This document shows, in pieces, positions 1 to 5,066 of a stretch of DNA of 5,833 nt; within the stretch, counting starts at the first letter, position 1, and each line of letters begins with the position of its first letter. The position numbers and the translations under genes are program-made. The stretch is from NCBI GenBank assembly GCA_009692985.1, contig SHYF01000112.1:1-5833 (forward strand), given 5' to 3'. Below the pieces are notes generated by a model. It saw only the letters and a program-made list of their open reading frames with translations. It had not been told where the DNA came from and ran no database searches. The DNA is from Dehalococcoidia bacterium (GTDB lineage Bacteria; Chloroflexota; Dehalococcoidia; Lucifugimonadales; SHYF01).

Positions 1-75
1 AGGAAGGGGGCAGGGGGATGGTCGAAAAGGGGTTTTCATCACCCTGCTCGATAGCAAAGAACGGAGCAAGCATAA

Positions 76-912
76 ATGTCGGTGCTGATATTGATGACAG
101 TAGTCGCGGCCGGGGCCGCAGGGCAGCTAGTAGATGCGATAGCAGGTATGGGATTTGGCGTCTTGGCCAGCAGCATCATGTTGGCGGGGGGTGTCTCTCC
201 AGTACTGGCAGTGAGCATAGTCAACGCTGCTAAAGTAGGGAGCGGGTTGGCCTCTGGACTGTCCCACTGGCGCTTCGGCAATATAAATTGGTCTTGGGTG
301 GCTCCCCTTGCGATTGCCGGGGTAGTGGGTGGCATAGCAGCGGCGTTGATGCTCACCCGTTTGCCCCTCGGGGCTACACGCTTAGGCGTCCCGGTGGTTC
401 TACTGGCAATGGGCTTGCTGCTCTTACGCCGATACGTCTTGGCCGTTCGTCTTCTACCGCGTGTCGCTGGCGGCAGCATTGACGAAGTTGCAGTAGCGCC
501 TCGAGGCTTTTGGCCCATGCGTGTCGGCGCTGCCGTGCTTGCGCGCCCATCCGTCAGGCTGGCAGGGATAGGTGTTGTGGCCGGCGCTCTCAATGGCGTG
601 AGCGGCGCTTTTGGTCCTTTCGCTACAACGGCAGTTATGCTGACATCATCTCAACACCCGCGATTCGCCATAGGAACGGTGAATTTCGTGGAGTTCTTTG
701 TGGCGGCTGCCATCTCTGCAACACTATTCTTGCAGTTGGGATTGTCTGGCTTTCCGTGGCAGCTTACACTAGCCCTTGTAGCTGGAAGCCTGGTCACAGC
801 GCCTCTGGGTGCCTTTGTGAGTCGCCATATTCCTGCAAGGCACCTTGGCTTGATTGTGGGGATAACGCTCATCGTTATCAATGTTTGGAGCATCGGCAGG
901 GCATTAGTGTGA
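76..912 (+). CDS. TauE/SafE-family membrane anion transporter (sulfite exporter-like)
   Basis: The 278-residue protein is almost entirely hydrophobic, with about eight predicted membrane segments and few charged residues, matching the usual TauE/SafE (formerly DUF81) length. The two-fold internal pseudo-symmetry of the family is visible. The N-terminal half has GMGFG (residues 24-28) followed by a hydrophobic helix and SIVNAAK (47-53). The C-terminal half has NGVSGAFGP (173-181) and a matching GTVNFVE (200-206). The ATG is the only reasonable start: an in-frame TAA lies directly before it (73-75), and a GGAG at 63-66 sits nine bases upstream. Family members move sulfite, sulfoacetate or other small organic or sulfur anions across the inner membrane, often by proton-coupled export. 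The APS reductase gene that follows on the same strand supports a sulfur substrate, but whether it exports sulfite or imports sulfate cannot be read from the sequence. Confidence 0.87.
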   Translation: MSVLILMTVVAAGAAGQLVDAIAGMGFGVLASSIMLAGGVSPVLAVSIVNAAKVGSGLASGLSHWRFGNINWSWVAPLAIAGVVGGIAAALMLTRLPLGATRLGVPVVLLAMGLLLLRRYVLAVRLLPRVAGGSIDEVAVAPRGFWPMRVGAAVLARPSVRLAGIGVVAGALNGVSGAFGPFATTAVMLTSSQHPRFAIGTVNFVEFFVAAAISATLFLQLGLSGFPWQLTLALVAGSLVTAPLGAFVSRHIPARHLGLIVGITLIVINVWSIGRALV

Positions 913-934
913 CGTAAGGTGTAGAATACGGGGT

Positions 935-951
935 TGTGCTAGGGCAGCACA
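935..951 (+). other. Small hairpin between transporter and APS reductase genes
   Basis: Six perfect base pairs (TGTGCT at 935-940 with AGCACA at 946-951) enclose a five-base loop. No T-run follows, so it is not a standard terminator. It could be an RNA-processing or mRNA-stability element between the two sulfur genes, or chance. The rest of the 112-bp gap shows no convincing promoter, so the two genes may share a transcript. Confidence 0.2.
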
Positions 952-1010
952 CGGCCTATTGAAAAGGACTGTTGGGCGAAGTCGAGATAGCGCAAATCGG
1001 AATCAAAAAG

Positions 1011-1016
1011 AAGGAG
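1011..1016 (+). promoter_or_regulatory. Ribosome binding site fixing the TTG start of cysH
   Basis: AAGGAG lies eight bases before the TTG at 1025. An in-frame upstream TTG at 959 has no comparable site and would add 22 poorly conserved, charged residues, so this site decides the start. Confidence 0.75.
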
Positions 1017-1024
1017 ACGTAAAG

Positions 1025-1798
1025 TTGAGCAAAGCAAAGGCAGCTATTACCACGGAGGAGATTCAAGCGACTAGTAGGAAGCTGGAGGGCAAAACACCTC
1101 AGGATGTCCTGGAGTGGGGACTGGAGCGTTTTCAGTCCAAGATCGCCCTCTCATCCAGCTTTGGGGCCGAGGATGTGGCTCTCATAGACATGATGTGGAG
1201 AATCGATCCCAAGGCGCGGGTGTTCACCCTGGATACCCTTCGTCTTCCTACAGAGACTTATACATTGATGGACCAGATCCGGCTGAGGTATGGCATAGAC
1301 CTGGAGGTGTACTACCCGGACATGAACAAGGTGCGGCCCATGGTGGAAGAGCATGGGTTCAACCTGTTTTACAAGTCCTTGGATATGCGCCATCTCTGCT
1401 GCGACGTACGTAAAGTGGAGCCTGTGGAGCGGGCATTGAAGGACCTGGACGCCTGGACCACGGGGCTGCGGCGAGACCAGGCGCCAACCCGGGCCAACAT
1501 AGGGAAGGTGGAGCCGGACGAAGCCCATCCTGGCAAAGTGAAGCTCAACCCATTGGCGGCGTGGACATCGGACCAGGTGTGGGCGTACATCCGCCAGAAC
1601 CAGGTCCCCTATAACGAGCTCCACGATAAGAACTATCCCAGCATCGGTTGCGGCCCGTGTACCCGCGCTGTGGTGCCGGGCGAAGACCCGCGGGCGGGAC
1701 GGTGGTGGTGGGAGCTTGACCCCAACTCCAAGGAGTGTGGCCTTCATGTGGTACAGGCCGCCGAGGGGCCAAGGCTGGTGCGGAGCAAGTCCAGCTAA
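1025..1798 (+). CDS. cysH: Assimilatory adenylyl-sulfate (APS) reductase, thioredoxin-dependent, [4Fe-4S]
   Basis: The 257-residue protein belongs to the CysH family and reduces adenylyl sulfate to sulfite plus AMP in the cytoplasm with thioredoxin as donor. In order it has the PP-loop nucleotide-binding motif SSSFGAED (43-50), the LDTLRLPTETY segment (69-79), and TGLRRDQAPTRA (146-157). The cysteine pair CC (125-126) and CGPC (209-212) together form the four-cysteine iron-sulfur site that separates APS reductases from the PAPS reductases of enteric bacteria. ECGLH near the C-terminus supplies catalytic Cys238. A tail of about 16 residues follows ECGLH. The start is TTG, chosen because of the AAGGAG at 1011-1016. 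The gene lies downstream of a TauE/SafE transporter and is followed by a strong terminator. ATP sulfurylase and sulfite reductase, which the pathway also needs, are not in the window. Confidence 0.93.
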   Translation: MSKAKAAITTEEIQATSRKLEGKTPQDVLEWGLERFQSKIALSSSFGAEDVALIDMMWRIDPKARVFTLDTLRLPTETYTLMDQIRLRYGIDLEVYYPDMNKVRPMVEEHGFNLFYKSLDMRHLCCDVRKVEPVERALKDLDAWTTGLRRDQAPTRANIGKVEPDEAHPGKVKLNPLAAWTSDQVWAYIRQNQVPYNELHDKNYPSIGCGPCTRAVVPGEDPRAGRWWWELDPNSKECGLHVVQAAEGPRLVRSKSS

Positions 1799-1930
1799 CG
1801 TCTGGGTGGTTGGGTTCAGAGCGGACAGACCAGGAGGCATTTCCGGGTAGTCTCCAGCGGCTGTTCGCTGATCCCTGGATGTTTTTTGGCAGGCTCTCCT
1901 GTTCTGCCAGCAAAGGCATAGGATTGGATA

Positions 1931-1970
1931 ACGAACCCCCGACGCAAGTCGGGGGTTCGTCTTTTCTTGT
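1931..1970 (+). terminator. Rho-independent terminator after cysH
   Basis: A perfect 13-bp stem (1931-1943 with 1948-1960), rich in G and C, is closed by a GCAA tetraloop of the stable GNRA class. It is followed by CTTTTCTT, a T-rich run. It lies 132 bp after the cysH stop and ends the sulfur unit. The complementary strand lacks a T-run beyond the stem, so it should act on plus-strand transcripts only. Confidence 0.92.
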
Positions 1971-1980
1971 GCCAACCTTT

Positions 1981-2018
1981 AGCTATTCTCATAGGTTGAA
2001 AAACGGTTGAGAGTAGCT
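1981..2018. repeat. 11-bp inverted repeat with 16-bp spacer
   Basis: The arm at 1981-1991 (AGCTATTCTCA) pairs with 2008-2018 (TGAGAGTAGCT): ten Watson-Crick pairs and one G-T. It lies between the cysH terminator and the promoter of the GntR-receiver gene. No long T-run follows. It could be a second weak hairpin terminator, a binding site for a dimeric regulator with widely spaced half-sites, or part of an untranslated RNA. Confidence 0.45.
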
Positions 2019-2047
2019 TTCCCAGGGCGCTGAAGCAAAGGGTTGGC

Positions 2048-2076
2048 TTGACAAAGCAGTTGTGCACTGAGAGTAT
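2048..2076 (+). promoter_or_regulatory. Candidate sigma-70 promoter for the GntR-receiver gene
   Basis: A perfect TTGACA at 2048-2053 is followed by a 17-bp spacer and GAGTAT at 2071-2076. The -10 is only 3/6 to consensus but keeps the key A at position 2 and T at position 6, and a TG dinucleotide at 2068-2069 gives an extended -10. Transcription would begin near 2083, leaving a leader of about 40 bases. A second -10-like TATACT at 2093-2098 has no matching -35. Confidence 0.5.
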
Positions 2077-2091
2077 GGATATGGCGTATCG

Positions 2092-2103
2092 GTATACTAG
2101 TAT
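2092..2103. promoter_or_regulatory. Candidate operator palindrome (GTATAC / ATACTAGTAT)
   Basis: Two overlapping perfect palindromes, GTATAC (2092-2097) and ATACTAGTAT (2094-2103), lie just downstream of the predicted transcription start and 18 bp before the start codon. GTAT also occurs at 2073-2076 and 2086-2089. GntR-family operators typically fit GT-N-AC palindromes, and the next gene encodes a GntR winged helix, so autorepression is a reasonable inference. No binding evidence exists in the sequence itself. Confidence 0.4.
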
Positions 2104-2121
2104 GCTATTCAATAGACGACC

Positions 2122-2766
2122 ATGACAACGACTCGGGGTAGGGAGCCAGGTTTGCGCTATGTGGCTGTCGCTAACACCCTGAGGGAGCATATCCTACAGG
2201 GCAGATACCAGCCTGGGGAGCGCATGCCCGGTCAGCACGATATGGCGAAGGCCAACGGCGTATCTTTCGCCACGCTCAAGAGCGCCCTGGACGTGTTGGA
2301 AGAGGAGGGGTACGTGCGCCGCAAGGCTGGCGAAGGCACCTACGTGACACTGCGTGAAAAGTGGGCGCCGCTTGCCCTGGTGGTGGACGATGACAGCGGT
2401 TTCCGCGAGTTCTTCAAGGAGGCGCTGACGTCCAGCGGGTGGAGAAGCCTTGATACCGACTCTGGAGTGGGGGCGCTGGGACTCCTTGCCAAGCATTCAT
2501 TTGCTGTGATTTTCCTGGACATGATCATGCCTGAGATGAATGGGGCAGAGACATTCAGAGAGGTACGCAGAGTGGCCCCCGACGTTGAGGTGGTGATAGT
2601 TACGGGCTATCCAGACTCCAGCATCATGTCCGATGCGTTGCAAGTGGGGCCTTTTGCAGTGATGAGGAAGCCATTCACTCTGGACCAGCTAGACCGTGTG
2701 CTGTCGCGTGTGCAAGCAGTTTCCAGAGCCAGCAGATATGGTGTAAGGAGGCGACTAGCGTCGTGA
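2122..2766 (+). CDS. GntR-type winged-helix / receiver-domain fusion transcription regulator
   Basis: The 214-residue protein has two domains. Residues about 10-77 form a GntR winged helix: YVAVANTLREHI, then the LQGRYQPGERMPGQHDMA segment, the recognition-helix region GVSFATLKSALDVLEEEGYV, and the wing RRKAGEGTYV. Residues about 83-198 form a CheY-like receiver with the acidic cluster DDD (89-91), phosphoacceptor Asp133 in FLDMIMPEMNG, Thr161 in VIVTGYPDS, and Lys183 in RKPF. All the residues needed for phosphorylation are present, so it should respond to a histidine kinase, which is not in the window. DNA-binding first and receiver second is the reverse of ordinary response regulators, and no C-terminal effector domain of the FadR or HutC type follows. 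The ATG at 2122 has only a weak ribosome binding site, but later starts would cut into the helix-turn-helix. Its regulated genes are unknown; the gene itself is a likely target. Confidence 0.88.
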   Translation: MTTTRGREPGLRYVAVANTLREHILQGRYQPGERMPGQHDMAKANGVSFATLKSALDVLEEEGYVRRKAGEGTYVTLREKWAPLALVVDDDSGFREFFKEALTSSGWRSLDTDSGVGALGLLAKHSFAVIFLDMIMPEMNGAETFREVRRVAPDVEVVIVTGYPDSSIMSDALQVGPFAVMRKPFTLDQLDRVLSRVQAVSRASRYGVRRRLAS

Positions 2767-2788
2767 TGCAGGATGCCCTGCTCTGCTC

Positions 2789-2814
2789 TCGGCGGGAGTG
2801 GGCGCCGGCTTTTT
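2789..2814 (+). terminator. Probable rho-independent terminator after the GntR-receiver gene
   Basis: CGGCG (2790-2794) pairs with CGCCG (2803-2807), plus a flanking T-G pair, with an eight-base loop and five T residues at 2810-2814. A smaller hairpin, GCAGG/CCTGC (2768-2772 with 2777-2781), sits just before it, right after the stop codon. Confidence 0.55.
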
Positions 2815-2897
2815 CAGGAACTGCGCCATCACGAAAAGACAATGGTGAATTGCCTTAGCCGTACAGGGAGGTCTCAGTGAGGACGCGCACGACTTTC

Positions 2898-2903
2898 CAT
2901 AAT
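2898..2903 (+). promoter_or_regulatory. Candidate -10 element (CATAAT) for the secreted-protein unit
   Basis: CATAAT matches TATAAT at five of six positions and lies in a locally AT-rich patch about 54 bp before the start of the secreted-protein gene. No good -35 is present at the expected distance, so this is weak. A new promoter is expected here because a terminator precedes it. Confidence 0.3.
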
Positions 2904-2940
2904 ATCGCATGAATAAGGATAGCACTGGAGGCTTAGCTAG

Positions 2941-2949
2941 AAAGGAGGG
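2941..2949 (+). promoter_or_regulatory. Strong ribosome binding site fixing the start of the secreted-protein gene
   Basis: AAAGGAGGG lies seven bases before the ATG at 2957. It favours that start over an in-frame ATG at 2909, which would place 16 charged residues ahead of an otherwise standard signal peptide. Confidence 0.8.
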
Positions 2950-2956
2950 TCATAAG

Positions 2957-3508
2957 ATGGTCAAGATTTTGTTTGGTCTGTTGGCTCTTGTTCTCCTGGC
3001 AGTGCCGGCTGTGGTCTTGGCGGACTCAGTGCAGCCCTTCACAGCATCGGGCAACATCTGCCTGACTCAGTTGCCAACGGCAATATTGGTAGCGCCGCAG
3101 CCAACGGGCATACGTCTCACGGCTCTGGGTGAAAAGGAAGCAGGGCTGATTGATTCCAGCTCCGGTTGGGATGCGTTGAGCGGGGCGGCGGTAGAAATCA
3201 CCATTACCAGGGAGAACTCCGTTTTCGACTTCGCAACCAAGACGTTTTCGGGAAAGATCAACGGGAGCCTGACGGTAACCACAGCGGACGATGTCCTGAA
3301 AGGAAAGCTGGAATGGACTGTGTCCGGCGTGTTCTTTGACCCCGCGGACATTCTGGGCTCGATCTATGGTTCCACGGCCCAGGTGAACTGGCGGGTCGCC
3401 GGTAAGGACGCAAAGGCATCGGGCCAGGGCAATGCCACATTGGTGGCGGCGCTGGATGGCACGTTTTGCGGCCCATTAGACCTTTCTGGTGTCGTGAGAG
3501 AAACGTAG
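2957..3508 (+). CDS. Small secreted protein of unknown function
   Basis: The 183-residue product begins with a classic Sec signal peptide: a lysine at residue 3, a hydrophobic core LFGLLALVLLAVPAVV (5-20), and a likely signal-peptidase I cut after the VLA at 20-22. No lipobox cysteine is present, so it is probably exported without a lipid anchor. The mature part has alternating polar and hydrophobic segments suggestive of a beta-rich fold (for example residues 78-84, 102-109 and 118-127). Exactly two cysteines, Cys35 near the mature N-terminus and Cys171 near the C-terminus, could form one disulfide tying the ends together. I recognise no family or catalytic motif. The start is set by the strong site at 2941-2949. 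It is the first gene of a probable unit with the methyltransferase downstream. Confidence 0.8.
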   Translation: MVKILFGLLALVLLAVPAVVLADSVQPFTASGNICLTQLPTAILVAPQPTGIRLTALGEKEAGLIDSSSGWDALSGAAVEITITRENSVFDFATKTFSGKINGSLTVTTADDVLKGKLEWTVSGVFFDPADILGSIYGSTAQVNWRVAGKDAKASGQGNATLVAALDGTFCGPLDLSGVVRET

Positions 3509-3536
3509 AGGCGATAGATAGAAGAGGGTCTCTCAG

Positions 3537-3614
3537 ATGGTAAGCAACGTCGTTCGGCAGGAGATGGGAGCTGGCTCTGGTAGTCGCAGAGAGGGAAGGA
3601 GTCTTAGCGCATGA
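3537..3614 (+). CDS. Possible 25-codon leader ORF overlapping the methyltransferase start
   Basis: An ATG at 3537 preceded by GAGGG (3524-3528, eight-base spacing) opens a 25-residue frame starting MVSNVVRQEM. Its TGA (3612-3614) overlaps the methyltransferase ATG at 3611 as ATGA. The peptide is polar and matches nothing I know. It may be a translational-coupling leader or a chance frame; the methyltransferase also has its own good ribosome binding site. Confidence 0.2.
   Translation: MVSNVVRQEMGAGSGSRREGRSLSA
3596..3601 (+). promoter_or_regulatory. Ribosome binding site of the methyltransferase gene
   Basis: AAGGAG lies nine bases before the ATG at 3611 and supports that start independently of any coupling to the preceding short frame. 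Confidence 0.7.
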
Positions 3615-4333
3615 GCTCCAGATTCCAGAACTTCTATTTTGACCGGGTATACACCCTCGCGTATGACCTGACCGTTGGCCAGCTTCCTGCCTACCAGCGC
3701 CTGCAAAGCAGCAGCCTTGCAAGGGTGTCGATCTTTTTTGGATGTGAGGTTCTGGTAGTTGGGTCTGGCACAGGGAACGAACTCCTTGGCCTCTTGCAGC
3801 GCCCTGGAGGGCCTTTTGTATCTCTGACAGCCGTGAACCTGTCCCGCCGTAGTCTGGTGATGGCTAGCAGGAAGGCCCGCCGCCAGGGTAAAGCGGTGGA
3901 AGCTCTACAGATGAATGCAGAGCGGCTTGCTTTTGCTGATGGGCGGTTTGACCGCATCCTCTGCCTGCATACCATGGACTTTCTGGCGGATCCAGCAACC
4001 GCCACAAGGGAGATGTTGCGTGTCTTGAGAAAAGGCGGGGAGTTTATTATCTCCTATCCTTCGGGGGATGGAATTGGCGGAGTGGCTGCCGTAGCGGTCG
4101 GGAGCGTGTTGGAGAAGCTGCGCCGTGGCAGGCTAACAGGGGCGTTGAAAGAGGCTTTGGCATCCGTGGGGGCCGCCGTTGCCTATGCATCCTTGGCACT
4201 GTCAGTGAAACCCCAACGGCAGATCTACTCCCGCCCGGCGCTGGAGCGGCTGATGGCGTCGCTGGAAATCAGCGACTACGAGCTTGAAGAGGACGACATA
4301 TACCGGGACTTCATTGTCTGGGGAAGACGATAG
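3611..4333 (+). CDS. Class I SAM-dependent methyltransferase (UbiE/Methyltransf_11-like)
   Basis: The 240-residue protein has the Rossmann-fold methyltransferase motifs in order. Motif I, VLVVGSGTGNE (47-57), binds S-adenosylmethionine. The acidic-loop position after strand 2 reads AVNLS (74-78), with Asn where an acidic residue is commoner. MNAERLAFADGRFDRILC (101-118) covers the adenine-contact and motif II region, and LRVLRKGGEFIISYP (136-150) is the post-motif II strand typical of the UbiE/Methyltransf_11 group. A less conserved insertion at about 151-205, including an Ala/Gly-rich stretch and basic residues, probably forms the substrate cap. The substrate cannot be told from the sequence: a lipid, quinone or small molecule are all possible. 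No membrane segment is evident at the ends. It lies 102 bp after the secreted-protein gene with no terminator between them and 23 bp before the frameshifted remnant, so co-transcription is likely. Confidence 0.85.
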   Translation: MSSRFQNFYFDRVYTLAYDLTVGQLPAYQRLQSSSLARVSIFFGCEVLVVGSGTGNELLGLLQRPGGPFVSLTAVNLSRRSLVMASRKARRQGKAVEALQMNAERLAFADGRFDRILCLHTMDFLADPATATREMLRVLRKGGEFIISYPSGDGIGGVAAVAVGSVLEKLRRGRLTGALKEALASVGAAVAYASLALSVKPQRQIYSRPALERLMASLEISDYELEEDDIYRDFIVWGRR

Positions 4334-4356
4334 AAGAGAACAAGCGAGGAAAGACA

Positions 4357-4652
4357 ATGGTTGCTGCGGTTGCCACGTTGTCTGAGGGCAGATTCTTTGA
4401 CCGCCATAGCTCGGAAGAGTTGTGGCGGCGGTATTGTATTTCCTGGACCTCTCTCTAGGGGAGTTCAAGGAGATTCAGGACTATCTGCTGCTAGAGCAGG
4501 TCAAACAGGTGGCCGACACACCTCTGGGCAGTCGGATCATGGGCGGCCGGAGGCCCGCCTCCGCCGTTTTTCCCGATGAGTCTGTGCTCGTAGAGCCGGG
4601 CGACGTTGAACTTGCCAGGAAGCTGGTTAAGCTGGGCCTGTACAAGTTCTGA
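4357..4652 (+). pseudogene. Frameshifted remnant resembling the N-terminus of a GH3-type acyl-adenylate ligase
   Basis: Two frames join across an apparent one-base deletion. An ATG at 4357 with GAGGA at 4346-4350 opens a frame reading to ...SSEELWRRYC (codons to 4437) and stopping at 4458. The adjacent frame, open from a GTG at 4422 to the TGA at 4652, continues with FLDLSLGEFKEIQDYLLLEQ and then PLGSRIMGGRRPAS. Deleting one base at about 4438-4439 would produce this shift, since the residues run naturally from YC-x- into FLDLSL. From memory, the joined segment resembles the start of GH3/phenylacetate-CoA-ligase-like proteins in Dehalococcoidia, which are several hundred residues long; this piece totals under 100. 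The last 30 residues (ending KLVKLGLYKF) I do not recognise, and a further deletion may have joined them. Alternatives are an intact 76-residue protein from GTG 4422, which has no well-placed ribosome binding site, or a sequencing error. It follows the methyltransferase by 23 bp. Confidence 0.45.
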
Positions 4653-4676
4653 ACTTTGCTGCCCATTGCAGTTGCC

Positions 4677-4695
4677 CCGCCGCGTGACTCGGCGG
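4677..4695. other. GC hairpin between convergent genes
   Basis: CCGCCG (4677-4682) pairs perfectly with CGGCGG (4690-4695) around a seven-base loop, midway between the plus-strand remnant and the minus-strand HIT gene. Neither strand has a T-run after it, so it is at best a weak or factor-assisted bidirectional terminator. Confidence 0.3.
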
Positions 4696-4718
4696 ACCGC
4701 TCTGGACAAGGAACGGTG

Positions 4719-5066
4719 TCACGCGTACGGCCCAAGGTGCACGCCGCCAATGATGTGCAGGTGCCCGTGCTCCTGGCTTTGCATGGCGTTTAGCCCAAAG
4801 TTGGATAGCAGCCTGAACCCGCTGGGGCATTGCTGCACGCCTATCTGTGCCGCCACCTTGGACACCTTGGCAATCATGGGGTCCGTCCACAGTTGCGCCT
4901 GAGTCATGTGTTGCTTGGGCACTGCCAGCAGCATCAGTGGCACCCAGCGGAGCAGGTTGCGAAAGACTATAACGTCGGAATCCTCGTAGAGTATGTCGGC
5001 ATACTCCTCGTGAGCGACGATTTCGCAGAACACGCAATCCCATCTCCTGGGAGATGGCTCATTCAT
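4719..5066 (-). CDS. HIT (histidine triad) family nucleotide hydrolase/transferase
   Basis: The 115-residue protein carries the diagnostic triad HGHLHII (His100, His102, His104) near its C-terminus. The N-terminal CVFC (Cys11, Cys14) together with His53 in KQHM and the triad region matches the zinc-binding arrangement of Hint-like members. Family members hydrolyse nucleoside phosphoramidates or dinucleoside polyphosphates, or transfer nucleotides, through a histidine-nucleotide intermediate in the cytoplasm. The length is typical of short HINT proteins. The ATG overlaps the stop of the upstream AAA+ gene as ATGA, so translation is probably coupled to it; no strong ribosome binding site is visible. 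The substrate is unknown. The specific link to a DnaC-like ATPase is not explained by family knowledge. Confidence 0.88.
   Translation of the reverse strand: MNEPSPRRWDCVFCEIVAHEEYADILYEDSDVIVFRNLLRWVPLMLLAVPKQHMTQAQLWTDPMIAKVSKVAAQIGVQQCPSGFRLLSNFGLNAMQSQEHGHLHIIGGVHLGPYA

Noticed and set aside
1..75. Possible end of an upstream gene and a GAAAA/TTTTC hairpin at 24-37
   Set aside because: The stretch is too short to identify any reading frame as coding, and a five-pair A/T hairpin with a four-base loop is not significant.
18..233. Open frame with a strong GGGGG-type site just upstream (71 codons)
   Set aside because: It overlaps the first 158 bases of the transporter gene in another frame; its residues are Arg/Gly/Ser-rich and resemble no protein, while the transporter frame is clearly conserved.
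922..927. TAGAAT as a -10 for a separate cysH promoter
   Set aside because: No acceptable -35 element lies upstream at normal spacing.
1830..1887. Terminator-like fold after cysH: CCAGG/CCTGG enclosing CAGCG/CGCTG, then six T residues
   Set aside because: Both stems are only five pairs with a large internal loop between them; the perfect terminator at 1931-1970 explains termination far better.
1887..1909. TGGCAG/CTGCCA hairpin
   Set aside because: Six pairs around an eleven-base loop with no T-run after it; likely chance.
1151..1975. Long antisense open frame (274 codons) opposite cysH
   Set aside because: It is a shadow of the GC-biased cysH coding frame; the plus-strand protein has all family motifs and the antisense product is Pro/His-rich without any.
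2093..2098. TATACT as the main -10 of the GntR-receiver promoter
   Set aside because: No -35 at 16-18 bp upstream, and it falls inside the GTATAC palindrome better read as an operator.
3258..3722. Minus-strand open frame of 154 codons across the secreted protein and methyltransferase start
   Set aside because: It is a shadow spanning two genes and an intergenic gap, with composition unlike a folded protein.
4627..5043. Minus-strand open frame of 138 codons overlapping the HIT gene
   Set aside because: It is a different frame of the HIT gene, whose triad and cysteines identify the real frame.
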